Part shown: positions 1 to 7,965 of the stretch, piece by piece
Numbering within the stretch: position 1 is the first letter of the stretch
Layout: the number at the start of each line of letters is the position of its first letter
From: an uncultured Clostridia bacterium
Lineage (GTDB): Bacteria > Bacillota > Clostridia > Oscillospirales > Ruminococcaceae
Direction: 5' to 3'
DNA length: 39,170 nucleotides
Assembly: GCA_948465665.1 (NCBI GenBank)
Contig: CAOJXI010000002.1
Span: 1-39,170, forward strand
The notes under the pieces: generated by a model
What the model was told of the DNA's origin: nothing
The model's input: only the letters and a program-made list of their open reading frames with translations
Databases searched by the model: none
Position numbers and translations under genes: made by a program

Positions 1-11
1 AGTTCTTTCAT
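1..11 (-). CDS. 5' end of a probable DUF1667 protein of the glycerol operon (partial)
   Basis: Only the first codons are in the window: ATG-AAA-GAA-CT read leftwards from base 11, giving M-K-E-L. A GGGAGAG ribosome site sits about 10 bases upstream. An in-frame ATG at 36-38 overlaps the stop codon of the preceding gene as ATGA and is an alternative start. From family knowledge, a small cysteine-rich DUF1667 protein often follows the GlpA-like dehydrogenase and the FAD oxidoreductase in Clostridia, and such proteins often begin M-K-E-L. Identity is therefore mainly inferred from context; the gene body lies outside the window. Confidence 0.4.
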
Positions 12-34
12 AGCTGTTTCGCTCTCCCTTCCGC

Positions 35-1287
<1,253 letters not shown>

Positions 1288-1288
<1 letters not shown>

Positions 1289-2727
1289 TACAGCTCGCCT
1301 CCCTTGGTTTCTGCCAGAAGGATATAGCTTCCGGTCTTGTCCTTCTCAATGTCCATATAATTCAGATTTAATTCACGGGCGATGATTTCCTGTACCCTTG
1401 GGCCGCAGAACCCGCCCTGGCAGCGTCCCAGGCCGCACCCGCAGCGGCGTTTTACGCCGTCGATGGTGTGAGGGGGCAGGGGGCGATGGAGCGCGTCCAC
1501 AATTTCCCCTTCGGTGATGGTTTCGCAGCGGCAGATGACCCGGCCATAGAGGGGATTCTTTTTGACCATCTCCGCCCGCTCCTCATGGCTGAGGGTGTGG
1601 AAGATAACCGCTTCCCGGCGGTCTATGCAGTTTTCCTTTTTGGGGAAGGTGTAGCCGCTTTCCGCCAGGATGCGGGGCATATCCTCGCCGATGGCCGGGG
1701 CGCTGGTCAGGCCGGGGGATTTGATGCCCGCCAGGTTGAAGAAGCCGGGAACACCGTCAACCGGCCCAATGATGAAGTCATCTATTTCAGTAGCAGCACG
1801 TACCCCAGCGAAATTGCGGATTGCTTCACGCAGGTTAAAGGCCGAGGTGGAGCGCATAGCCTGGTTGACCACAAACTGTAAGCCTTCCCGGTCGGTAGAG
1901 CAGTCGTCAGGGGAAGATACGTCCACAGCGTCGGGGCCGACAATTAAGTTCCCGTCAACAGTGGGGGATACCAGAACGCCTTTTCCCACCTTGGAGGGGC
2001 ACTGGAAGATAACCGAATGGACAACCTGTCCCTGGTTTTTGTCCAAAACATAGTATTGCCCTTTGTTGGGATGGATTGTAAAGGAATGGGGAGCTGCCAT
2101 GTCGTTGATTTGGTCGGAATGGGTTCCGGCGGCATTGATGACAACGCGGGTTTCAAAGGTTTCCCCGTCTGCCGTGACGCGGAAGCCGTTTTCTGTCTTT
2201 TCAATCGCTGTGACAGGGTGGTCGAAGAAGAATTCCGAACCGTTTTCACAGGCGTTTTCCGCCATGGCGATGGTGAACTTCCAGGGGCTTACGATTGCCC
2301 CGGTGGGGGCATAGAGGGCAGAGGTAATTTTATCGCTGAGAGCGGGTTCCATTTTAAGGGTTTCCTCTTTGGAGAGGATGCGGAGCCCCTCCACGCCGTT
2401 GGCGACGCCACGGTCATAGAGCTTTTGGACGGTTTTATCCTCCTCCGGGGAAAATGCCAGCACAAAGGAACCAATCTGCTGAAAGGGGACTGACAGCTTT
2501 TCGCAGAGCTCCGGGTAAAGCTGGGAGCCGCGGACGTTGTACTTAGCCATCAAAGTACCGGGGAGGGGATCATATCCCGCGTGGACAATGGCGCTGTTGG
2601 CGCGGGTAGAACCCATGGAAACATCATTTTCCTTTTCCAGAACTGCCAGCTTCATCTGATAGCGGGAAAGGTACGCCGCCACAGAGCAGCCCACAACCCC
2701 CGCGCCGACAATTACCACATCATACAT
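1288..2727 (-). CDS. glpA: GlpA-like glycerol-3-phosphate dehydrogenase with BFD-type [2Fe-2S] domain
   Basis: The 479-aa protein begins MYDVVIVGAGVVG, an FAD-binding fold of the DAO/GlpA family. It ends with a BFD-like iron-sulfur domain in which the cysteines of VICRCETI and of CGCGLGRCQGGFC (about residues 395-450) can hold a [2Fe-2S] cluster. It should oxidise sn-glycerol-3-phosphate to dihydroxyacetone phosphate in the cytoplasm and hand electrons to the coupled flavoprotein downstream. The ATG at 2727 was chosen because AAAGGAGAG lies 8 bases before it and it starts exactly at the FAD motif. A longer in-frame reading from 2787 would run into the leader terminator. Expression probably depends on GlpP antitermination (see the leader at 2765-2840). 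Confidence 0.9.
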
Positions 2728-2764
2728 GGCGCAATCTCTCCTTTTTTGTCTGCCGTCCGCCGAA

Positions 2765-2840
2765 AGTAAAATAAAAGTCCGGCACAAACATAAGCCTGTC
2801 GGGATATGGTATCCTCAGACTTTATCACTGTTTGTGCCGG
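2765..2840 (-). promoter_or_regulatory. Leader terminator, probable GlpP-responsive antitermination site
   Basis: In the minus-strand leader between promoter and glpA, a perfect 12-bp inverted repeat (arms 2829-2840 and 2779-2790, CCGGCACAAACA and its complement) encloses about 38 bases. It is followed at once by a T-rich run, ACTTTTATTTTA (2767-2778). This is a Rho-independent terminator placed before the start codon. The loop contains a second small hairpin, GGATA-CCA-TATCC. GlpP proteins of Firmicutes act on leader terminators of glp transcripts when glycerol-3-phosphate is present, and glpP lies in this window at 6982-7560. The hairpin and T-run are seen directly; GlpP control is inferred. 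Confidence 0.7.
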
Positions 2841-2882
2841 CTCTCAATTCTCTGGCAAACGTCTTATGAACTTGTTATTGAA

Positions 2883-2911
2883 AGTATAGCATAGATAGCG
2901 GGAAAATACAA
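2883..2911 (-). promoter_or_regulatory. Sigma-A promoter of the glpA operon
   Basis: On the minus strand, TTGTAT (2906-2911) is followed after exactly 17 bases by TATACT (2883-2888), which is preceded by TGC, an extended -10. Transcription would start near 2876, giving a leader of about 150 bases that carries the terminator described at 2765-2840. Confidence 0.75.
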
Positions 2912-2959
2912 TAGATTTTAGGAAATCTTTTGGAGACGTGTCGGATTTTCAATTGTGGA

Positions 2960-3136
2960 TTAATTATCATCAGCACCATCCATATGTGCTAATGCAAAAG
3001 TAATACATTGATTAATAAACTCATTGCGGGAAATATCCGCAGCGGCCGCTTGTTGGTCTACTTTCTCTAATAAGTCAATGGGTATTCTCATAGAAATAAT
3101 TTCTTTTTCTGGTTTTCTTGGTAAAAATTTTTCCAA
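2960..3136 (-). CDS. Small ribbon-helix-helix DNA-binding protein
   Basis: This short reading frame encodes 58 residues beginning M-E-K-F-L-P-R-K-P from a TTG codon. AGCAGGTGATATA precedes it as a weak ribosome site. The pattern ISMRIPIDLLEKVDQQA followed by ADISRNEFINQCITFAL is a textbook ribbon-helix-helix fold: a short basic beta strand, helix A, a turn, then the S-R-N-E helix B start. Such proteins (Arc/CopG/MetJ type) bind operators as dimers and are often antitoxins or plasmid and phage regulators. No toxin gene is adjacent on the same strand, so the partner is unknown. The 3249 membrane-protein gene is divergent from it, so it may regulate that gene or itself. Base composition is AT-rich relative to the glp genes. 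Confidence 0.7.
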   Translation of the reverse strand: MEKFLPRKPEKEIISMRIPIDLLEKVDQQAAAADISRNEFINQCITFALAHMDGADDN

Positions 3137-3248
3137 TATATCACCTGCTTCCCTTGACTATTGTATTCTATTTTGTTATAATATTAAATATTCTAAAAAT
3201 GATATATAAAAACAATATTAAAATAAATTATAAAAAAGAGGTACAGGG

Positions 3249-3572
3249 ATGAGAAAGGAAAATAAGATAGCAGCCACAATCCAAATTACGGGTTTCTTTA
3301 TTATTCAAATAGGCTTTATGGCCTCTTTTTTCTTGGGAAAGCAAATTCCCACTATAACAATCCATTATGAGTATGTTGAAGAAAGTTATAATTGGGCGTT
3401 GGCTATTGGAGGGTCGGTTGGAAGTTTTTTAACGGGACTTCTGTTTCTAGGATTTTCTGAGCTTATTGAGTTATTGTCTGAAATTGAAAAATCCTTATAT
3501 ACTGCTGCAATTGGTATTTCTTTTGTTACTTTTATTATTAGAGAAAAGCAGTCTGCTCAACAGAATCTTTAA
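3249..3572 (+). CDS. Small hydrophobic membrane protein, function unknown
   Basis: The 107-aa product is not recognised. It is strongly hydrophobic. A first membrane segment lies at about residues 10-32 (ITGFFIIQIGFMASFFLG) and a second at about 49-70 (LAIGGSVGSFLTGLLFLGF). A possible third is at about 83-97, followed by a short polar tail. AGAGGTACAGGG precedes the ATG. The gene is AT-rich, stands alone between the ribbon-helix-helix gene (divergent) and its own strong terminator, and looks like accessory DNA. It could be a small immunity or holin-like protein, but nothing in the sequence proves that. Confidence 0.6.
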   Translation: MRKENKIAATIQITGFFIIQIGFMASFFLGKQIPTITIHYEYVEESYNWALAIGGSVGSFLTGLLFLGFSELIELLSEIEKSLYTAAIGISFVTFIIREKQSAQQNL

Positions 3573-3594
3573 TTTTTCTATATCAAAAAGTAAT

Positions 3595-3638
3595 CCCTAC
3601 CTTAGCAGATTACTGCCTGCTGAGGTAGGGATTTTTAT
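3595..3638 (+). terminator. Rho-independent terminator after the small membrane protein
   Basis: CCCTACCTTAGCAG (3595-3608) pairs with CTGCTGAGGTAGGG (3617-3630). This is a 14-bp stem with one G-T pair and an 8-base loop, followed by ATTTTTAT. Confidence 0.85.
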
Positions 3639-3734
3639 AAAAATCCTTTTGGTCTTCTTTACACTTGTTAATTATTGATTGCAGGTGTATGATAAAGCCA
3701 TACTAAATAATTCCATAAAAAGGGTGCATCAACC

Positions 3735-3944
3735 ATGAACAATCGAGAATTTGCAAAGAAGCTAATAGACCAGATACCAGAAAACCGTCTTTTTTATGTT
3801 ATTTCCTATTTGCAGGGGGCAGCGATCCCGGATGAAACGCCAAACGCCGGCACACTGGAGGCGATAGAAGAATTGGACAACGGCGGCGGGTATAGGTTCA
3901 GCGGCTCTACAAAGAATCTTTTTAATGAATTGATGGAGTGCTGA
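3735..3944 (+). CDS. Orphan antitoxin-like small protein
   Basis: The 69-aa product starts at an ATG with AAGGGTG upstream. Its C-terminal half, TLEAIEELDNGGGYRFSGST then LFNELME, resembles the toxin-wrapping tail of RelB/YefM-type antitoxins found beside RelE-like toxins in Firmicutes. The N-terminal part (AKKLIDQIPENRLFYVISYLQG) is predicted helical and could be the DNA-binding or dimer part. No toxin gene of usual size lies on either side: the next gene is a convergent nitroreductase, and upstream is the membrane-protein terminator. It may be a solitary antitoxin or a remnant of a toxin-antitoxin pair. The family call rests on pattern memory, so confidence is moderate. Confidence 0.6.
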   Translation: MNNREFAKKLIDQIPENRLFYVISYLQGAAIPDETPNAGTLEAIEELDNGGGYRFSGSTKNLFNELMEC

Positions 3945-3995
3945 TTATAAGTTTATATCAAAGCGAGGATATACTCCTTTTCCGAGTTTATCTTT

Positions 3996-4655
3996 TCATT
4001 CCCACTCAAAGTTATCAATTCCTGCGCCAAGTTCAAAATGGTACTTTACCAGCCCCAAATCAGCCCCGGTAAAAATACCGTTATTGCAGGTGATGGACAC
4101 TTTCTTTCCATGGCCTTTGATAAAAAACGCCTGTTTGTTCAATGCGGTAGGCGCAAGAAGGGCAGCTTTGACCCCTTCCAAGAACCAAACGGGAGGCTCG
4201 CTCTCAAAGGAACTGACTTCCCGGGGGTTTTTACTTTTGTGGGGCGTTCCCTGTGCTGCCCCATATCCAACAGCAACAATTCCAATGATTTTATTGCCAT
4301 TCGCCTTTTTGGTTATACCTTTCCGGTTAAAGGTTCCGCCGACCCACCAGGTATTAAGCCCCAGCGTTTGCGCATAGAGCATTAAATCCGCGCTGCTGTA
4401 ACCAAGATGCTCTCCCAGCTCCGGGGTATCCGGCCCCGCAAGAATAAAATAATTTTTGACGCCTTTGGCAAGGATCAGTTTAACGACTGGCCCAAAGGCG
4501 CTTCCATCATTTGTAATCAATTTGATTGCCAGCCCGTATTTTTGGTTGTGTTCCAATATATGGGCGTTTAGTTTTGAAATCAGTTTTTCCGGTATAGGCG
4601 CGTCTGTGTATTTGCGAACTGTATGCCTTGCCTGCATTGCTTCTTCTAGTGTCAT
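3996..4655 (-). CDS. Nitroreductase family protein (TM1586-type)
   Basis: The 219-aa protein has the FMN-dependent nitroreductase layout. The N-terminal motif EAMQARHTVRKYTDAPIP (residues 4-21) is the basic FMN-phosphate binding region. YSSADLMLYAQTLGLNTWWV around residue 100 is the typical central helix. The C-terminal region repeats a nitroreductase half-fold, as in the TM1586-like subfamily. It would reduce nitro or quinone compounds using NAD(P)H in the cytoplasm; the substrate cannot be read. ATG 4655 was chosen because GGAGG lies 8 bases upstream. It begins 16 bases after the Nudix gene stop, so the two are likely co-transcribed. Confidence 0.85.
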   Translation of the reverse strand: MTLEEAMQARHTVRKYTDAPIPEKLISKLNAHILEHNQKYGLAIKLITNDGSAFGPVVKLILAKGVKNYFILAGPDTPELGEHLGYSSADLMLYAQTLGLNTWWVGGTFNRKGITKKANGNKIIGIVAVGYGAAQGTPHKSKNPREVSSFESEPPVWFLEGVKAALLAPTALNKQAFFIKGHGKKVSITCNNGIFTGADLGLVKYHFELGAGIDNFEWE

Positions 4656-4671
4656 GATACAGCCTCCATTT

Positions 4672-5076
4672 TTATTCCTTACAACCGAAAAAATAATCAA
4701 GTGAATGAATCAGCAGTTTGCGTTTATACAATTCCTGGATCTGTTCCAGAGACATCCATTCCGCCTGTTCAACTTCTTTGGTAGTTGCCTGTTCCAATGG
4801 AATATCGCCGTCATAAGGAAAAAACCAGCCATCAAGAATATAACTGTACTGCTTCCTGATTTCGGTAAACATCAGCCTGCCTTCGGCTTCGTTTTCCCAT
4901 AAAAGGGGGAAAGAATTCCTGTCTGCGGAACGCTGGGCAATTAAATACTGTCCGTTGCTGTTGCGTATCCAGGCGCGGACTGCTAAATGATAACAGCCGT
5001 CGGGAACCTTTTCTCCCCGGATATGGTCTTTTCCGATCCGTTCCTTCTTTTCGTTGTATAAGTCCCATAATTCCAT
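4672..5076 (-). CDS. Nudix-family protein lacking the Nudix box (probably inactive)
   Basis: The 134-aa protein starts MELWDLYNEKKERIGKDHIR and continues with PDGCYHLAVRAWIRNSNGQYLIAQRS and FPLLWENEAEGRLMFTEIRK. The flanks match the IDI-like Nudix subfamily, whose members are usually 165-180 residues long. In relatives, 35-40 residues sit between the tryptophan of the LLWE segment and the LLFTEI segment, and these contain the catalytic G-x5-E-x7-R-E-x2-E-E signature. Here that stretch is missing without a frameshift, so the metal-binding helix is gone. The protein is probably catalytically dead, or a decaying gene held in frame. AAAAAGGAG precedes the ATG. It is followed by the nitroreductase gene. 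Confidence 0.8.
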   Translation of the reverse strand: MELWDLYNEKKERIGKDHIRGEKVPDGCYHLAVRAWIRNSNGQYLIAQRSADRNSFPLLWENEAEGRLMFTEIRKQYSYILDGWFFPYDGDIPLEQATTKEVEQAEWMSLEQIQELYKRKLLIHSLDYFFGCKE

Positions 5077-5156
5077 GCTGGCTGGCTCCTTTTTACGTTT
5101 TTTAAATCAACCTGCAATCCGGGAAATATATTCATCCTCTTTCTTTTTATCATGTA

Positions 5157-5420
5157 TCATCCTGCATAAGCACAGATACATTCCGCCAGAGAGCCGACAG
5201 CAGAATCCGGCACTTTGTAGGGCTTGTCTTTTCGGGGATCGTCGCTGTAGCGGATGGGCCTGAGCCGTACCCCCAAGGCGCTCTCTACCTTATCTTTAAC
5301 TGCCTCCATAAACCTCAAGGCTGCTTCCTCTTTGTCAAAAAGTATGATTCTTCCATCTAAAAGGGCTTCCCGCAGGTAAATAATACCCCTTTTTCCATCA
5401 ACAATCTGAATCGCCCACAT
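5157..5420 (-). CDS. Hypothetical 87-aa protein downstream of glpK
   Basis: This product is not recognised. It begins MWAIQIVDGKRGIIYLREAL, has a helix-rich middle (DKEEAALRFMEAVKDKVESA) and ends with a PDSAVGSLAECICAYAG tail. It is soluble, without a signal peptide or membrane segment. GGAAGAGG lies before the ATG. It starts 37 bases after the glpK stop with no terminator between, so it should be expressed with glpP-glpK and may be linked to glycerol use. Function cannot be assigned. Confidence 0.6.
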   Translation of the reverse strand: MWAIQIVDGKRGIIYLREALLDGRIILFDKEEAALRFMEAVKDKVESALGVRLRPIRYSDDPRKDKPYKVPDSAVGSLAECICAYAG

Positions 5421-5457
5421 AGTATCGCCTCTTCCATTTATATTCCATTTATGTGAA

Positions 5458-6951
5458 TTAGTTTTCCGTTTCCCAGTTTTTTGCCCGCTCTACTGCCTTG
5501 TTCCAGCCCCGGATCAGCTTCTGGCGCTGTTCCTCTCCTATAAGGGGAATATAGGCCCGGTCTAAAGTCCAGCCCTGGCGGATTTCTTCCTCGTCCTTCC
5601 ACATTCCAACGTCCAATCCTGCCAATAAAGCAGCCCCCAGGGCAGTCGTTTCCCGTATTTTGGGGCGGCGGACTTCACAGCCCAGAATGTCAGCCTGGAA
5701 CTGCATCAAAAAGTTGTTGGCGCTGGCGCCGCCATCTACCCGGAGATAATCCAAAGGGATCCCAGTGTCCGACTGGATAGCTTCCAGCAAATCCCTCGAC
5801 TGATAGGCGATGGATTCCAGGCAGGCCCGGATAATGTGGTTTTTATTGCTGCCCCGGCTCAAACCCACCAGTGCGCCCCTGGCATACATATCCCAATGGG
5901 GAGCGCCCAGCCCTGTAAATGCAGGCACCATGTAAACCCCGCCGCTGTCGGATACCTTTCGGGCAAAATACTCGCTGTCTGAAGACTCGGTGATAAGATG
6001 CAGCTCATCCCGCAGCCATTGAACCACTGCCCCCGCTGTGAATACGCTCCCTTCCAGGGCGTAGTGGATATTTCCCTTTTGAGAGGCGGCAATGGTAGAG
6101 AGCATCCCGTTTTTGCTTTGGCAGATTTTATCCCCTGTGTTCATCAACAGGAAACAGCCTGTTCCATAGGTGTTTTTCGCGCTTCCCCGGTCAAAACACG
6201 TCTGGCCATAAAGGGCAGCCTGCTGGTCGCCTGCCACGCCGCTGATGGGGATTTCCGTCCCAGACAAGTTCAGGGAACCGAAATACCCGCTGGACGGCCT
6301 TGTCTCCGGCAGCATGGAGCGGGGGATCTTCAGCAGTTCCAGCAGTTTTTGATCCCATTCCAAGGTTTTAATATTAAAAAGCATGGTGCGGGAAGCATTG
6401 GTGTAATCAGTAGCATGGATTTTCCCGCCGGTAAGTTTCCAGATAAGCCAGGTATCGACAGTCCCAAACAAAAGCTCTCCAGCCTCTGCCTTCTGGCGCA
6501 CCCCTGGAACTTGGTCTAAAATCCAGGCGATTTTCGTCGCGGAGAAGTAAGCGTCAATAACCAGACCTGTAGTTTCCCGGATGTACGGCTCCCATCCATC
6601 GGCCTTTAACCTTTCACAAATGGCGGAGGTTCGGCGGCACTGCCAAACAATAGCATTATAAACCGGCTCGCCGGTATTTTTATCCCAGACAATAGTTGTT
6701 TCCCGCTGGTTGGTGATGCCAATAGCTGCAATTTCCGAAGGGGAAACCCCGCTCTTGGCTACAACTTCCATCAATACCCCATACTGGGAGGAGTAAATCT
6801 CCATAGGATCCTGCTCCACATAGCCGGACTGTGGGTATATCTGGCGGAACTCCTTCTGGGCAACTGCCATAATCTCCTGCTGCCGGTTAAAAAGGATAGC
6901 GCGGGAACTGGTGGTTCCCTGATCTAAGGCTATCAAATATTGTTTTGTCAT
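5458..6951 (-). CDS. glpK: Glycerol kinase
   Basis: The 497-aa protein is a full-length FGGY-family kinase that phosphorylates glycerol to sn-glycerol-3-phosphate with ATP. The N-terminal [13 protein letters not shown] (residues 8-20) is the phosphate-binding loop. [25 protein letters not shown] and the late [19 protein letters not shown] segment are all typical of GlpK. In Firmicutes enzymes controlled by PTS HPr, a histidine sits a few residues before the IPI-AG-GDQQ segment (HFFG). Here the aligned place reads [12 protein letters not shown], so that histidine appears to be absent. AAAAGGAG precedes the ATG. It lies 30 bases after glpP, and its product is the GlpP inducer. Confidence 0.97.
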   Translation of the reverse strand: MTKQYLIALDQGTTSSRAILFNRQQEIMAVAQKEFRQIYPQSGYVEQDPMEIYSSQYGVLMEVVAKSGVSPSEIAAIGITNQRETTIVWDKNTGEPVYNAIVWQCRRTSAICERLKADGWEPYIRETTGLVIDAYFSATKIAWILDQVPGVRQKAEAGELLFGTVDTWLIWKLTGGKIHATDYTNASRTMLFNIKTLEWDQKLLELLKIPRSMLPETRPSSGYFGSLNLSGTEIPISGVAGDQQAALYGQTCFDRGSAKNTYGTGCFLLMNTGDKICQSKNGMLSTIAASQKGNIHYALEGSVFTAGAVVQWLRDELHLITESSDSEYFARKVSDSGGVYMVPAFTGLGAPHWDMYARGALVGLSRGSNKNHIIRACLESIAYQSRDLLEAIQSDTGIPLDYLRVDGGASANNFLMQFQADILGCEVRRPKIRETTALGAALLAGLDVGMWKDEEEIRQGWTLDRAYIPLIGEEQRQKLIRGWNKAVERAKNWETEN

Positions 6952-6981
6952 ACTGCCCGCTCCTTTTATTTATTGTCTTAA

Positions 6982-7560
6982 TCACATAAACCATACTTGG
7001 GGTTTTGTAGAGGATATTGCTGCCGCCCCGCAGTCCAAAGCAGTAAGAACGTCCTCTTTATCGGTAATCAGCCCGCTGGCAATTACCGGCACGTCTACCG
7101 CCTCGCATACGCTGCGCAAAATTTTAGGCAGCACCGCTGGAAGAACCTCCACATAGTCCGCCTGCCCAACGATAAGCTGTTTTTGCACATTTTCAAAGGC
7201 AATGGAATCAATTAGGAAAAAACGTTGGACGGCAGTCAGCCCTAATTCCTTAGCGCGGCGGATCAGCGCCGGCTTGGTGGATAAAATGCCGTCCGCCTGC
7301 GTATACTGTCGGATAAAGGAAACTGAAATTTCCCGCAGGGCAAGGCCGTCTATGAATTCCATATGCACAAAGGCAAGCTTCCCAGCCTTCTTGACAAGTT
7401 CCACCAGGCCGCTGATGGTGCAGATATTCCCAAACAGCAAAAACACAGCAGCGCAGTCAGAAGTCAGACAAATTTTCAACTGCTCCTCATCTTTTACTGC
7501 GGCAATAATAGGGGAACGGTCAAATGCTTGGGATAATGTAAAATGAGTTCCATCGGTCAT
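6982..7560 (-). CDS. glpP: Glycerol-3-phosphate-responsive antiterminator
   Basis: The 192-aa protein shows the GlpP TIM-barrel pattern in order: RSPIIAAVKDEEQL, VFLLFGNI, GKLAFVHMEFIDGLA, ADGILSTKPALIRRAKELGL, QRFFLIDS, YVEVLPAVLPKI and PVIASGLITDKEDVLTAL. GlpP senses glycerol-3-phosphate and lets transcription continue through leader terminators of glp mRNAs. Its likely target here is the terminator at 2765-2840 before the GlpA-like gene. No comparable terminator is seen in front of glpP itself, whose leader is only about 50 bases. GGAGAAAGCAT precedes the ATG. The gene heads the glpP-glpK-87-aa unit. Confidence 0.93.
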   Translation of the reverse strand: MTDGTHFTLSQAFDRSPIIAAVKDEEQLKICLTSDCAAVFLLFGNICTISGLVELVKKAGKLAFVHMEFIDGLALREISVSFIRQYTQADGILSTKPALIRRAKELGLTAVQRFFLIDSIAFENVQKQLIVGQADYVEVLPAVLPKILRSVCEAVDVPVIASGLITDKEDVLTALDCGAAAISSTKPQVWFM

Positions 7561-7615
7561 ATGCTTTCTCCTTTTTCCGTTTGCCTGTTTATGACGCTTT
7601 TTTTTAACTGAAAAA

Positions 7616-7644
7616 ATTATACCACACTTTTCTGGCTCCTTCTA
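7616..7644 (-). promoter_or_regulatory. Promoter of glpP-glpK
   Basis: On the minus strand a perfect TATAAT (7616-7621) preceded by TGG forms an extended -10. Seventeen bases upstream the -35 is weak (TAGAAG, 7639-7644). The transcript leader to glpP is about 50 bases. Confidence 0.6.
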
Positions 7645-7696
7645 TATCGTTTTGTAAATTCTGTCTAAATCGTGTAGGAAATACAAAAAAACAGGA

Positions 7697-7725
7697 TTGA
7701 CAAATAGCCGGATAAATATTAAAGT
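7697..7725 (+). promoter_or_regulatory. Promoter of the acyl-CoA synthetase gene
   Basis: TTGACA (7697-7702), a 17-base spacer and TAAAGT (7720-7725) form a sigma-A promoter divergent from the glpP promoter. A start near 7732 would leave an untranslated leader of about 235 bases. Confidence 0.6.
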
Positions 7726-7965
7726 TAATACACAAACCTTTTATTTAATATAAAATGTTTGGCTGTCTATACGTTTTGCCGCCTGTTTGGGCGAATCTGT
7801 TATCTGTTATCTATCACCTGCAGCGATATTGCTGTAATATCTGTTTTCCGGTTCCGTTCGCGCGGTTATGCTGGGCAAAGACAGCAGGTTGCAAAGTCGT
7901 CTGATGAAATGCCTGCGGAATGTACAAGAGAGTACCCTATCCTATATTGTAAAGGAGAATCCACT
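7726..7965 (+). other. Long untranslated leader of the acyl-CoA synthetase gene
   Basis: About 235 bases separate the promoter from the ribosome site AAAGGAG (7952-7958). The stretch contains a TGTTATC tandem repeat (about 7798-7811) and overlapping small hairpins (CAGC-GATATT-GCTG, and GATATT with AATATC, about 7821-7840). No known riboswitch class was recognised. Together with the 7561-7696 promoter region it makes up the roughly 400-base divergent spacer. Confidence 0.4.
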
